From a bacterium (GTDB lineage: Bacteria; SM23-31; JAUVVT01), in NCBI GenBank assembly GCA_030604505.1, contig JAUVVT010000005.1, positions 1 to 15,829 on the forward strand: DNA of 15,829 nt. The letters are read 5' to 3'. A program made the position numbers and the translations under genes. The stretch's first letter is position 1; every line of letters begins with the position of its first letter. The notes under the pieces were generated by a model. That model ran no database searches. It had not been told where the DNA came from and saw nothing but the letters and a program-made list of their open reading frames with translations. Shown here piece by piece: positions 5,693 to 13,201 of the stretch.

Positions 5693-6628
5693 ATGCCTTT
5701 AAAAAGTAGACACTTAATAGGATTAGAGGGAATATCTAAAGAAGAACTTGAAATAATATTCAAGACTGCGGATATTTTTAAAGAGGTCTTGCAGAGACCG
5801 ATAAAAAAGGTTCCGACGTTGACAGGTAAAACGGTTGTAAATCTTTTTTTTGAACCTTCCACCAGAACGAGAATTTCATTTGAACTGGCAGAGCGGAGAC
5901 TTTCTGCTGATACAATTAATTTTTCTTCAAGCGGAAGCAGTATTTCAAAGGGAGAAACATTAAAAGATACAGTAAGAAATATTGAAGCAATGAAAATTGA
6001 TCTTGTTGTTGTTCGCCATTCATCTCCCGGAACACCGCTTTTTCTTTCAAAGATATTAAATGCCTCCATTATAAATGCCGGCGATGGAGCTCATGAACAT
6101 CCGACACAGGCACTTTTGGATATGTATTCTTTGAGGGAAAAGTTTGGCAGACTTGAGAAATTGAAGGTTCTTATTGTCGGAGATATATCTCACAGCAGGG
6201 TCGCACTCTCCAATATTTATGGTATGACGTCAATGGGAATAAATGTGTCTTTGTGCGGACCCGCTACCTTGATGCCGAGAGAACTTGATAAATTAGGTGT
6301 AAAAATTTATTATAATCTTGATGAGGCGATAAAAGATAAGGATGTGATATTGGTTTTGCGAATTCAACTGGAAAGGCAGAAAAAAGGACTCTTCCCTTCG
6401 ATAAGAGAGTACCGCAATTGCTTTGGAATTACAAAGGAAAGACTCCAAAAATTAAAAGATGATGTCGTAATAATGCATCCGGGTCCTATTAACAGAGGAG
6501 TTGAACTTGATGGAGATGTTGCGGACTGCAAAAATTCTATAATACTTGAACAGGTGGAAAACGGCGTGGCTATACGGATGGCAGTTCTTTATCTTTTAAG
6601 CGGTGTAGAAAGCAGTCTTACTATTTAA
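5693..6628 (+). CDS. pyrB: Aspartate carbamoyltransferase catalytic subunit
   Basis: PyrB joins carbamoyl phosphate and aspartate, the first committed step of de novo UMP synthesis in the cytoplasm. The 311-residue length is normal. The carbamoyl-phosphate site FEPSTRTR is at 53-60. The loop SSGSSISKGETLKDT follows (79-93, including the catalytic-type Lys 86). HPTQALLD (136-143), LRIQLERQ (222-229) and HPGPINRGVE (262-271) are also present. AGGA sits five bases before the ATG. There is no pyrI regulatory subunit or fused dihydroorotase domain; a separate pyrC follows 97 bases downstream, as is common outside the enterics. The upstream spacer holds an inverted repeat but no visible terminator, so cotranscription with pyrR is likely. 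Confidence 0.96.
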   Translation: MPLKSRHLIGLEGISKEELEIIFKTADIFKEVLQRPIKKVPTLTGKTVVNLFFEPSTRTRISFELAERRLSADTINFSSSGSSISKGETLKDTVRNIEAMKIDLVVVRHSSPGTPLFLSKILNASIINAGDGAHEHPTQALLDMYSLREKFGRLEKLKVLIVGDISHSRVALSNIYGMTSMGINVSLCGPATLMPRELDKLGVKIYYNLDEAIKDKDVILVLRIQLERQKKGLFPSIREYRNCFGITKERLQKLKDDVVIMHPGPINRGVELDGDVADCKNSIILEQVENGVAIRMAVLYLLSGVESSLTI

Positions 6629-6725
6629 TCATTCGTTTTGTATTAGAAAAAATGACGAACAAATAGATTCCTTCCCATATATTTTGAATAAAAATTTGAA
6701 AATAACATAATTATAAGGTGAAAAA

Positions 6726-8039
6726 TTGGGTATCTACAGAAAAAAATTTGAATTTTCGGAATGCCCGAAGCCATATTTGATTAAGGATGGAAAATACTTT
6801 GACCTAAAGACATCAGATTTTGTTGAAGCTGATATAATTATTGATAAAGGTATTATAAAGGATATAGGTCGATTTAATGGGGATTCTTTTAAGGGTAGAG
6901 TTTTGGATATTGTCGGTAAGGTTGTATTTCCTGGATTTATGGATATGCATGTTCATTTCAGAGAACCGGGCAGGGAAGATAAGGAGACCATGGCTTCCGG
7001 TTCCTTTGCGGCTGCCGGTGGAGGATTTACCTCGGTTTGTCCTATGCCAAACACCGACCCGATTATAGATAATCAAGAAATGGTTAAATTTATTATCGAT
7101 AAGGGAAAAGACCTTATAACGGATATATTTCCGGTCGGAGCAATTTCAAAGGGGCTGAAAGGAAAGGAAATTTCTGAAATTGCAGATATGTTCAATGCAG
7201 GGATTATTGCAGTTAGTGATGATGGTGTCCCTGAGAATAATTTGGGAATGATGCAAAGATGCATGGAATATACAAGTATGTTTGATATACCGGTAATAGT
7301 TCATTGTGAAGATAAACATCTTTCCAATGGCGGGGTTATGCATGAAGGTTATTATTCTACTAAACTGGGGCTTCCGGGAATATCTTCAATATCGGAAGAA
7401 ATTGCAGTTGTGAGAAATATTATGATTGCCGAATATACCGGGAGCAAAGTTCATATCTGTCATGTAAGCACTGCCGGTTCTGTTGAGATAATAAAAAATG
7501 CAAAAGAAAGGGGAGTGAAGGTTACATGTGAAGTAACACCGCATCATTTAACCCTGACCGACAAATGCATTGAAACATTTGACCCGAATTTTAAGATGAA
7601 TCCGCCTTTGAGAACGGAAAAAGATGTAGAAACATTAGTAAATGGAATGAAAAACGGCATAATAGATACAATAGCAACAGACCATGCTCCACATACTATC
7701 GATGAAAAAGAGTTCGAATTTGATAGGGCACCATTTGGGGTAACCGGTCTGGAAACTGCATTTGGAATACTAAACGAGTTTTTTATCAATAAGGATATTT
7801 TAAGCATAGGAAAATTTGTTGAATTATTAATTGTAAATCCAAGAAAAATCCTGAAATTAGATATACCTGAAATAACAAAAAATAAAAAGGCGAATATGGT
7901 AATTGTTCAGCTCGATAAAGAATGGACAGTTGATGCTGATAATTTTTATTCGGCTTCGAGAAATTCACCATTTATAGGTACAAAACTAACTGGTGAGATA
8001 CAGACTGTTTTAAATAAAAATAAAGTCTACTTTAGATAA
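6726..8039 (+). CDS. pyrC: Dihydroorotase
   Basis: PyrC cyclises carbamoyl aspartate to dihydroorotate, the step after PyrB. The protein has 437 residues and is of the longer, multifunctional-type (class I) dihydroorotase group in the amidohydrolase superfamily. Metal and catalytic residues are in place: DMHVHFREPG (HxH at 75-77), AVSDDG (162-167), IVHCED (His 193), KVHICHVS (His 246) and IATDHAPH (Asp 319). The start is TTG, six bases after a good AAGGTG ribosome site. A nearby alternative is not supported, because the PYLIKDGKYFD strand that opens the family starts soon after. The N-terminus carries about 15 extra residues before that strand. It is the last pyr gene here; a new promoter for rplM follows. 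Confidence 0.95.
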   Translation: MGIYRKKFEFSECPKPYLIKDGKYFDLKTSDFVEADIIIDKGIIKDIGRFNGDSFKGRVLDIVGKVVFPGFMDMHVHFREPGREDKETMASGSFAAAGGGFTSVCPMPNTDPIIDNQEMVKFIIDKGKDLITDIFPVGAISKGLKGKEISEIADMFNAGIIAVSDDGVPENNLGMMQRCMEYTSMFDIPVIVHCEDKHLSNGGVMHEGYYSTKLGLPGISSISEEIAVVRNIMIAEYTGSKVHICHVSTAGSVEIIKNAKERGVKVTCEVTPHHLTLTDKCIETFDPNFKMNPPLRTEKDVETLVNGMKNGIIDTIATDHAPHTIDEKEFEFDRAPFGVTGLETAFGILNEFFINKDILSIGKFVELLIVNPRKILKLDIPEITKNKKANMVIVQLDKEWTVDADNFYSASRNSPFIGTKLTGEIQTVLNKNKVYFR

Positions 8040-8103
8040 TGTATTTATGTTTATATATAACAAGTATTTATATAATGACAATTAAGAGGTTAAATGTTTT
8101 TTC

Positions 8104-8132
8104 TTGACATTATTTACAAATATTAATAAATT
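8104..8132 (+). promoter_or_regulatory. Promoter of the rplM ribosomal cluster
   Basis: TTGACA (8104-8109) and TAAATT (8127-8132) are separated by 17 bases. Initiation near 8139 would leave a short leader of about 20 bases before the TTG start of rplM. That leaves no room for a ribosomal-protein leader structure. The perfect -35 box supports it. Confidence 0.6.
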
Positions 8133-8161
8133 TATAGTTTTTAAAGAGTAAGGTAGTTAAG

Positions 8162-8590
8162 TTGAATACATTTGTTCATAAAGGTGACTATAAGGATAGA
8201 AATTGGTATGTGGTTGATGCTACCGGTAAAGTTTTGGGAAGGCTCGCCAGCAGGGTTGCATCAATATTAAGAGGTAAGCATAAACCGATTTTTTCGCATC
8301 ATATTGATGTTGGTGACCATGTAATAATAATAAATGCTGATAAGATTCGCCTTACCGGTAAAAAATCCACCAGCAAATTTTATTATCATCATTCCGGTTA
8401 TCCCGGCGGTTTAAAAAAAGAAAGTTATGAAAAATTGATAAAAGAAAAACCTGAATGGGTTGTGTATCATGCTGTCCGTGGAATGCTGCCTCATAATAAG
8501 CTTGGGCGTAAAATAGTGAAAAAAGTAAAGATTTACAGAGGTAGCGAACATCCTCATAAGGCTCAAAAACCGGAAATCTTAGAGGTTTAA
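8162..8590 (+). CDS. rplM: Ribosomal protein L13 (uL13)
   Basis: L13 is an early-assembling protein of the 50S subunit that binds 23S rRNA. The 142 residues match the family's usual length. The hallmark segments are RNWYVVDATGKVLGRLASR near the start, INADKIRLTGKK, YYHHSGYPGGLK and AVRGMLPHNKLGR. The start is TTG at 8162, preceded by AAGG eight bases upstream; no later ATG would keep the conserved N-terminus, so an uncommon start codon is accepted. rpsI follows 40 bases later, the nearly universal pairing. Confidence 0.97.
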   Translation: MNTFVHKGDYKDRNWYVVDATGKVLGRLASRVASILRGKHKPIFSHHIDVGDHVIIINADKIRLTGKKSTSKFYYHHSGYPGGLKKESYEKLIKEKPEWVVYHAVRGMLPHNKLGRKIVKKVKIYRGSEHPHKAQKPEILEV

Positions 8591-8630
8591 ATTATAAGGT
8601 ATAAAGAAAAATAATTAGGAATTTTAGTTT

Positions 8631-9020
8631 ATGGATGATGTTTATATAGCAACAGGTAAAAGAAAGACTTCGATAGCAAGGGTCCGTTTATTAAAGGGTA
8701 AAGGAGAAATAACCGTTAATAACATGCCCGGATTGGAATATTTCAAAAGAGAAACCCTTATGATACAGGTAAATCAGCCCTTTAAGGTTTCTGATAATCT
8801 CGGAGAATATGACGTTATAGCAAGAGTAAGCGGCGGCGGTCTTTCCGGACAGGCCGGGTCTTTAAAGCTTGGTATTGCAAGAGCTTTGATAAAAGTCGAT
8901 GAAGAGCTAAGAAAAATTCTCCGTGCTAACGGACTTGTAACAAGAGACCCAAGGATGGTTGAAAGAAAAAAATACGGACAAAAAAAAGCAAGAAAAAAAT
9001 TCCAGTTTTCAAAGAGATAG
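8631..9020 (+). CDS. rpsI: Ribosomal protein S9 (uS9)
   Basis: S9 is a 30S head protein whose C-terminal tail reaches the P-site tRNA. The 129 residues start with YIATGKRKTSIARVRL. They contain GGGLSGQAGSLKLGIARAL and end with the family's typical RKKYGQKKARKKFQFSKR. The last residues KFQFSKR are followed directly by TAG (9018-9020), which shows that TAG is a genuine stop in this organism and bears on the amber codon in nfnB. AGGA lies upstream but farther from the ATG than is ideal. Confidence 0.97.
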   Translation: MDDVYIATGKRKTSIARVRLLKGKGEITVNNMPGLEYFKRETLMIQVNQPFKVSDNLGEYDVIARVSGGGLSGQAGSLKLGIARALIKVDEELRKILRANGLVTRDPRMVERKKYGQKKARKKFQFSKR

Positions 9021-9055
9021 TTTTTTGCTTTTATAATTAAATTATTCAAGCTCAC

Positions 9056-9075
9056 TGTTGGTGACTGCACCAACA
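9056..9075 (+). promoter_or_regulatory. Hairpin in the rpsI-rpsB spacer, possible S2 leader element
   Basis: TGTTGGTG (9056-9063) pairs perfectly with CACCAACA (9068-9075) around a four-base ACTG loop. It is a stable 8-bp stem in otherwise AT-rich DNA. No T-run follows, so it is not a standard intrinsic terminator. It sits about 75 bases before rpsB, where S2-binding autoregulatory leaders occur in other bacteria. A processing site is an alternative. Confidence 0.5.
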
Positions 9076-9149
9076 TACAGTTTATAAATAATAATTATTT
9101 AATTTATCAGATTTTTTGTATTAAAAGGGATAAGTTAAGGAAAAATTAT

Positions 9150-9860
9150 ATGACGTCGGTTACCATACAAGAATTATTACTGGCAGGTGTTCATTTCGGA
9201 CATCTAACCAAGCGATGGAATCCAAAAATGAAAAAATTTATCTTTATGGAGCGTAATGGGATATACATTATAGATTTAAAAAAATCTAAGGAATCTATAG
9301 AAAGGGCTTGTGAGGCTGTCGCTGAAGTTGTTAAAAAAGGGGAGAAAATTTTATTTGTCGGGACAAAAAAACAGGCAAAAGATGTTATTCGCTCCGAGGC
9401 AGAAAGAAGTAATATGTATTATGTTAATGAAAGATGGCTTGGGGGTACACTGACAAATTTTTCTACGATTAAAAAGAGTATAAGGCATTTGAAATCTCTG
9501 GAAAAGTTGGAGTTAGACGGAACCTATGAAAAGATAACGAAGAAGGAAATTGGAGTAATAGAAAGAGAAAAAGGAAAACTTAAAAAGGTTTTTGAAGGGA
9601 TAATGGAAATGAATAAGATCCCCGGATTGATTTTTGTAACGGATACCAAAAAGGATTCTATTGCTGTATTGGAAGCAAGAAAGCTTAACATTCCTTTGGT
9701 AGCCATACTTGATACAAATTGTGACCCTGACCTTATAGACTATCCAATTCCAGGAAATGATGATGCATATAAATCAATTAGTTTAATAACTAAAATTATA
9801 GCGGATACAATAATAGAATGCGCGATCAGCAGTGAAGTTGTAGTTGAAGAAGAAGCTTAA
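9150..9860 (+). CDS. rpsB: Ribosomal protein S2 (uS2)
   Basis: S2 sits between the head and body of the 30S subunit and is needed for initiation. The 236-residue length is normal. The conserved N-terminal LLLAGVHFGHLTKRWNPKM, GIYIIDLKKS, LFVGTKKQAKD, NERWLGGTLTNFSTIKKS and the C-terminal IPLVAILDTNCDPDLIDYPIP and PGNDDAYKSI stretches are all present. The tail is acidic (EVVVEEEA). AAGGA precedes the ATG. The gene is paired with tsf, as in most bacteria. The spacer to tsf holds a repeat-derived inverted element. Confidence 0.97.
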   Translation: MTSVTIQELLLAGVHFGHLTKRWNPKMKKFIFMERNGIYIIDLKKSKESIERACEAVAEVVKKGEKILFVGTKKQAKDVIRSEAERSNMYYVNERWLGGTLTNFSTIKKSIRHLKSLEKLELDGTYEKITKKEIGVIEREKGKLKKVFEGIMEMNKIPGLIFVTDTKKDSIAVLEARKLNIPLVAILDTNCDPDLIDYPIPGNDDAYKSISLITKIIADTIIECAISSEVVVEEEA

Positions 9861-9872
9861 AAAGAATTTATG

Positions 9873-9940
9873 ATGTACGATTTCAGATTTACGATTTTAT
9901 AAGTATAATAATTCATAATTCGTAAATCCTGAATCATAAA
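9873..9940. repeat. Dispersed ATTTACGATTT-type repeat, copy 3 (inverted repeat before tsf)
   Basis: The left arm, GATTTCAGATTTACGA (9879-9894), pairs with the right arm TCGTAAATCCTGAATC (9920-9935), with two small bulges. The left arm carries the same ATTT-N-AGATTTACGA core as copies 1 and 2. It fills most of the rpsB-tsf spacer and ends just before the tsf ribosome binding site. Confidence 0.75.
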
Positions 9941-9951
9941 AACTTCAGGAG
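9927..9951 (+). promoter_or_regulatory. Possible hairpin masking the tsf ribosome binding site
   Basis: TCCTGAA (9927-9933), in the right arm of the repeat, is perfectly complementary to TTCAGGA (9944-9950). The latter overlaps the tsf Shine-Dalgarno AGGAG (9947-9951). This 7-bp stem with a 10-base loop excludes the outer part of the repeat hairpin, which needs the same right-arm bases. Regulation is inferred only. Confidence 0.4.
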
Positions 9952-9957
9952 ATCCTG

Positions 9958-10557
9958 ATGGAAATATCGGCAGCAAATGTAAAGGAACTTAGAGAGAAAA
10001 CCGGTGCCGGCATAATGGAGTGTAAAAAGGCGTTAATTGAGGCAGAAGGCAATATTCAGAAAGCCATTGATGTTCTTAGAAAAAGCGGAATGGCAGCTGC
10101 AAAGGAAAGAGTTGGAAGAACTACATCAGAAGGTGTAATCGAGGCTTATATACATCCGGGGAACAGACTTGGGATTTTAGTAGAAGTAAATTGTGAGAGT
10201 GACTTTGTTGCCAAAACCGAAGAATTTAAATCCTTTGTCAAGGATGTGGCTATGCAGATTGCAGCTACTAATCCGCTAACAGTTATAAGGGAAGATTTAG
10301 ATAAAAAAATTATCGAAAAAGAGCTTGAGATTTACCGCTCTCACGCAAAAGAAACGAAAAAACCTGAAAATATTATTGAAAAAATCGCTACAGGAAAACT
10401 TGAAAAATATTTTCAGGAAGTTTGTCTTTTAGAACAGCAGTATATTAAGGATACCAGTAAGACTGTAAAGGATATTCTAATGGAGACGATTTCAAAGGTT
10501 GGAGAGAATATCACAATTAAAAGATTTGCAAGGTTCAGACTGGGCGAAAATTCTTGA
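9958..10557 (+). CDS. tsf: Elongation factor Ts, short form
   Basis: EF-Ts reloads EF-Tu with GTP during translation. The N-terminal UBA-like domain carries the signature VKELREKTGAGIMECKKAL (residues 8-26). VNCESDFVAK (78-87) is the EF-Tu-contacting TDFVA-type motif. At 199 residues it is well short of the roughly 280 of E. coli and similar to the compact form of Thermus and cyanobacteria, which has one core subdomain rather than two. A strong AGGAG precedes the ATG, in a spacer filled by an inverted repeat whose right arm can pair with that site. The stop is TGA. Confidence 0.96.
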   Translation: MEISAANVKELREKTGAGIMECKKALIEAEGNIQKAIDVLRKSGMAAAKERVGRTTSEGVIEAYIHPGNRLGILVEVNCESDFVAKTEEFKSFVKDVAMQIAATNPLTVIREDLDKKIIEKELEIYRSHAKETKKPENIIEKIATGKLEKYFQEVCLLEQQYIKDTSKTVKDILMETISKVGENITIKRFARFRLGENS

Positions 10558-10650
10558 GACTTTTTCCATTCATAATATTATTCATGTCAAATTTCTATTA
10601 CAATTTAATTTCCTCAAAAAATTACTTCAATCGTTAAGTGTAAAAAAATT

Positions 10651-11370
10651 ATGCCTGAAATTAAATATAAAAGAATATTATTAAAGCTGAGCGGTGAAAG
10701 TTTATCTGGTGAGAAAACATCGGGAATTTATCCTGAGATGGTGGAAAGTGTATGCAGAGAGATAATGAGCGTCAAAGAACTTGGTGTTGAAATTGGCATT
10801 GTTATCGGTGGCGGTAATATATTTAGAGGTACGGACGAAAAATATAGCTTTATGAACAGAGCATCGGCGGATTATATGGGAATGCTTGCTACTATTATAA
10901 ATGCTATTGCTCTGCAGAGTTATCTTGAAAAAATGGGATTGCCGACAAGTGTTCTTAGCGCTATAAATATTGATAAGATTGCCGAACCTTGCGTCAGGAA
11001 TAATGCTTTGAGGTATCTTGAAAATGGAAGAGTGGTTATATTTGCCGCAGGAACAGGTAATCCGTTTTTTACAACTGATACGGCTGCCGCTTTCAGAGCT
11101 ATTGAAATAGAAGCAAATGTGGTCTTGAAGGGTACAAAGGTCGACGGCGTTTATACAAAAGACCCCAAAATCGACAGCAGCGCCAGAAAAATGGATAAGG
11201 TGTCATATATTCAAATTGTTCAGGAAGGATTGAAAGTTATGGATAATACCGCTGTCACTCTTTGTATGAATCACAATGTCCCGATTATTGTTTTTAATTT
11301 ATTTGTTAAAGATAATTTGAAAAATATTGTATTAGGAAATAATATAGGAACAATTGTGGAGAATAAATAA
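10651..11370 (+). CDS. pyrH: Uridylate (UMP) kinase
   Basis: PyrH phosphorylates UMP to UDP in the cytoplasm, after the pathway begun by pyrB and pyrC. The 239 residues belong to the amino-acid-kinase fold. Visible are KRILLKLSGESL near the start, GIVIGGGNIFRG (about 49-60), RASADYMGMLATIINAIALQ and GTGNPFFTTDTAAAFRAIEI. Then come VLKGTKVDGVYTKDPK and a C-terminal IGTIVE. No Shine-Dalgarno is visible before the ATG. The 93-base gap from tsf holds nothing obvious. Its stop codon overlaps the frr start (TAATG), indicating translational coupling. Confidence 0.97.
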   Translation: MPEIKYKRILLKLSGESLSGEKTSGIYPEMVESVCREIMSVKELGVEIGIVIGGGNIFRGTDEKYSFMNRASADYMGMLATIINAIALQSYLEKMGLPTSVLSAINIDKIAEPCVRNNALRYLENGRVVIFAAGTGNPFFTTDTAAAFRAIEIEANVVLKGTKVDGVYTKDPKIDSSARKMDKVSYIQIVQEGLKVMDNTAVTLCMNHNVPIIVFNLFVKDNLKNIVLGNNIGTIVENK

Positions 11371-11927
11371 TGTTAGATGAAATTTACGGCGAAGTTAAAC
11401 CAAAAATGGAAAAAACAGTAGAAAATTTAAAAGGTGAACTTGCAAAAATCCGCACAGGTAAAGCAACTACTACGCTTTTAGACGGGATAAAAGTGGAATA
11501 TTATGGAAATTTGACACCCTTAAATCAAGTAGCAAATTTAGGAACACCGGATGTCAGTATGATTACCATTCAACCCTGGGAAAAAAATATGCTTTCAGAG
11601 ATTGAAAAGGCAATACTGAAATCTGACCTTGGACTTGTTCCAACAAATGACGGAAATATTATTCGTGTTCCCATTCCCAAACTAACTGAAGAAAGAAGAA
11701 TTGAGCTTGCTAAACTAATTAAAAAATTTGGTGAAGATTCTAAAATAGCTATCAGAAATATCAGAAGGGATGCTAATGATAAGATAAAAAAATTGGAAAA
11801 AGAGAGCGAAATTTCCGAAGATGAAAGAAAAAAGGGACTAAATAAGATACAGGAGATAACGGATGATTATATTGAAAAGATAAATATGGTTGTTGAATTA
11901 AAAGAGCAGGAGATTATGGAAATTTGA
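11370..11927 (+). CDS. frr: Ribosome recycling factor
   Basis: RRF, with EF-G, splits ribosomes after termination. The 185-residue length is exact for the family. The signature KIRTGKATTTLLDGIKVEYYG (starting near residue 27) is followed by TPLNQVAN, ITIQPWEKNMLSEIEKAI, LGLVPTNDGNIIRVPIPKLT and the C-terminal coiled arm of the three-helix bundle (IRNIRRDANDKIKKLEKE). It starts on the last base of the pyrH stop, with GGAG upstream. A clear intrinsic terminator lies just beyond, marking the end of the rplM-frr cluster. Confidence 0.98.
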   Translation: MLDEIYGEVKPKMEKTVENLKGELAKIRTGKATTTLLDGIKVEYYGNLTPLNQVANLGTPDVSMITIQPWEKNMLSEIEKAILKSDLGLVPTNDGNIIRVPIPKLTEERRIELAKLIKKFGEDSKIAIRNIRRDANDKIKKLEKESEISEDERKKGLNKIQEITDDYIEKINMVVELKEQEIMEI

Positions 11928-11980
11928 TTTAATCTAATTTTTTAAGTTGATTTTTGATTTTTATATTTTAATTAAGAAAA

Positions 11981-12010
11981 GACCAGTCTGTAGAGATTGG
12001 TCTTTTTTTT
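11981..12010 (+). terminator. Intrinsic terminator after frr
   Basis: GACCAGTC (11981-11988) pairs with GATTGGTC (11995-12002), with one G-U, around a TGTAGA loop. Eight T residues follow directly (12003-12010). This is the best terminator in the window and closes the translation cluster. Confidence 0.92.
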
Positions 12011-12274
12011 ATTGATTTTTATGTGATTTATTGTAAATTTTTTCTAATATAAGTTTTTAGAAAAGATGGCACGGAAAAAAGTAAAAATAATATGTTTGGT
12101 AATATTTTTTAAGAAATAAGTGCAATTGTAAAATATGCATTTATGTTAAAAAGGTTCAAAAAATGTCATTCCCCCCGAATATTCGGGGGGAATCCACTTT
12201 TTGCCGTACCATCAGAAAAAATATATTGGTAATAGAACTACACATAGCTTTAATGAATATTATTTGATTAAATT
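12011..12274. other. Intergenic stretch before the NHL gene
   Basis: This AT-rich spacer follows the frr terminator. Apart from the palindrome at 12168-12193 I see no gene and no convincing promoter. TATATT at 12222-12227 could be a -10 box, but the -35 partner is poor. There is no Shine-Dalgarno before the ATG at 12275. Confidence 0.45.
12168..12193. repeat. Perfect 26-bp GC-rich palindrome, REP/dRS3-like
   Basis: The half-site ATTCCCCCCGAAT (12168-12180) is followed immediately by its exact reverse complement ATTCGGGGGGAAT. Flanks GTC and CCA give the GTCATTCCC...GGGAATCCA frame seen in dispersed palindromes of many bacteria, such as Neisseria dRS3-type repeats. It stands out sharply from the AT-rich surroundings. 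No T-run follows on the plus strand. Confidence 0.8.
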
Positions 12275-13201
12275 ATGAAAAAATTATTAAATTTAGCTCT
12301 ATTGATTTTTTTCTCTCAGTTTTTTTGTGGTTCTTATTTATGTGGAGCTGAAAACAGGTTCGGTTTTGTTGGATTTTTTGGTGATAAGGGGATTCAGGAA
12401 GGAGAATTTGAGGAGCCTACTGGAATCAGCGTTGATATAAACGGTTGTATTTATATAGCTGATGCTGGTAATCATCGTATCCAGAAATTTTCTGGAAGGG
12501 GAAATTTCCTCGAATATAGAGGTGGATTGGGATGGAGCGGGGAAAATTTTGATAAGCCGGTCGATATTTTTGCAAAATCAGTCCTTGATATTTTTGTTAC
12601 AGACCAAAATGCTAACAGAATTGTAAGGTTTGATAAAGATTTAAATTATATTTCTTCATTGGGTTTGGATGATATTAGTAATAATGAACTTGTTTTCGGA
12701 TATCCGTCCGGCATAGCTTTATCACGGAGAGGAGATATTTTTATTGTCGATGGTGAAAATAAGAGAGTAATTAAGATTAATAGTTTTGGAGAACCTGAGA
12801 TGAGTTTTGGCGGATTTGAGAACCTTGGTTTTGGTTTGAATGAGCCGTTTCAGGTTGCTGTTAGCTCGGATAATAATATCTTTGTGTCCGATATTTCTTC
12901 AGGCAGGGTGATGGTGTTCGATTACTTCGGAAATTTTAATTTTGAAATATTTAATAAGAAGATGAAGTCTGCTGCGGGTATAGATATCGATAATTATGGA
13001 AGATTATTTGTCGCAGACCCTATCGGTGCTTCAGTATATGTATTTAACTCAAAAGGTTCATACTTATTTACAATAATAGGAAATGAAATAGGAGGAGGTG
13101 AGATATTTAAAGAACCCATTGATATTGTTTTTTATAAAGGTTTGCTTTATGTTTTAGACCGTTCGCAAAAAAGAGTTTATATACTCAAAGAGAAAAATTG
13201 A
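12275..13201 (+). CDS. Exported NHL-repeat protein (six-bladed beta-propeller)
   Basis: The 308-residue product begins with a signal peptide (KK, then LLNLALLIFFSQFF), probably cleaved near CGA/EN at residues 25-26; no clear lipobox is seen. Six NHL-type repeats follow, roughly at 43-80, 91-126, 138-174, 185-221, 230-264 and 275-305. Each has the P-x-[DG]-[IV] strand, an [IL][FY][IV][AVS]D strand and a final RV-type strand, as in EPTGISVDINGCIYIADAG. Six repeats suit a closed propeller, usually a binding or scaffolding surface in the periplasm or on the cell surface. No catalytic residues are recognised. Its TGA overlaps the ATG of the next gene by one base (TGATG), implying coupled translation and related roles. 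Confidence 0.85.
   Translation: MKKLLNLALLIFFSQFFCGSYLCGAENRFGFVGFFGDKGIQEGEFEEPTGISVDINGCIYIADAGNHRIQKFSGRGNFLEYRGGLGWSGENFDKPVDIFAKSVLDIFVTDQNANRIVRFDKDLNYISSLGLDDISNNELVFGYPSGIALSRRGDIFIVDGENKRVIKINSFGEPEMSFGGFENLGFGLNEPFQVAVSSDNNIFVSDISSGRVMVFDYFGNFNFEIFNKKMKSAAGIDIDNYGRLFVADPIGASVYVFNSKGSYLFTIIGNEIGGGEIFKEPIDIVFYKGLLYVLDRSQKRVYILKEKN

Noticed and set aside
5557..9940. CRISPR array
   Set aside because: The ATTTACGATTT repeats are far apart, lie in different spacers between genes and have no regular spacing; no cas genes are present.
10499..10684. 61-codon plus-strand frame overlapping the end of tsf and start of pyrH
   Set aside because: It overlaps two certain genes in another frame and shows no ribosome site or family likeness.
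12168..12193. The 26-bp palindrome as an intrinsic terminator
   Set aside because: The plus strand lacks a directly following T-run, and a clear terminator already ends the frr transcript 160 bases earlier. The weak T6 on the minus strand serves no visible gene.
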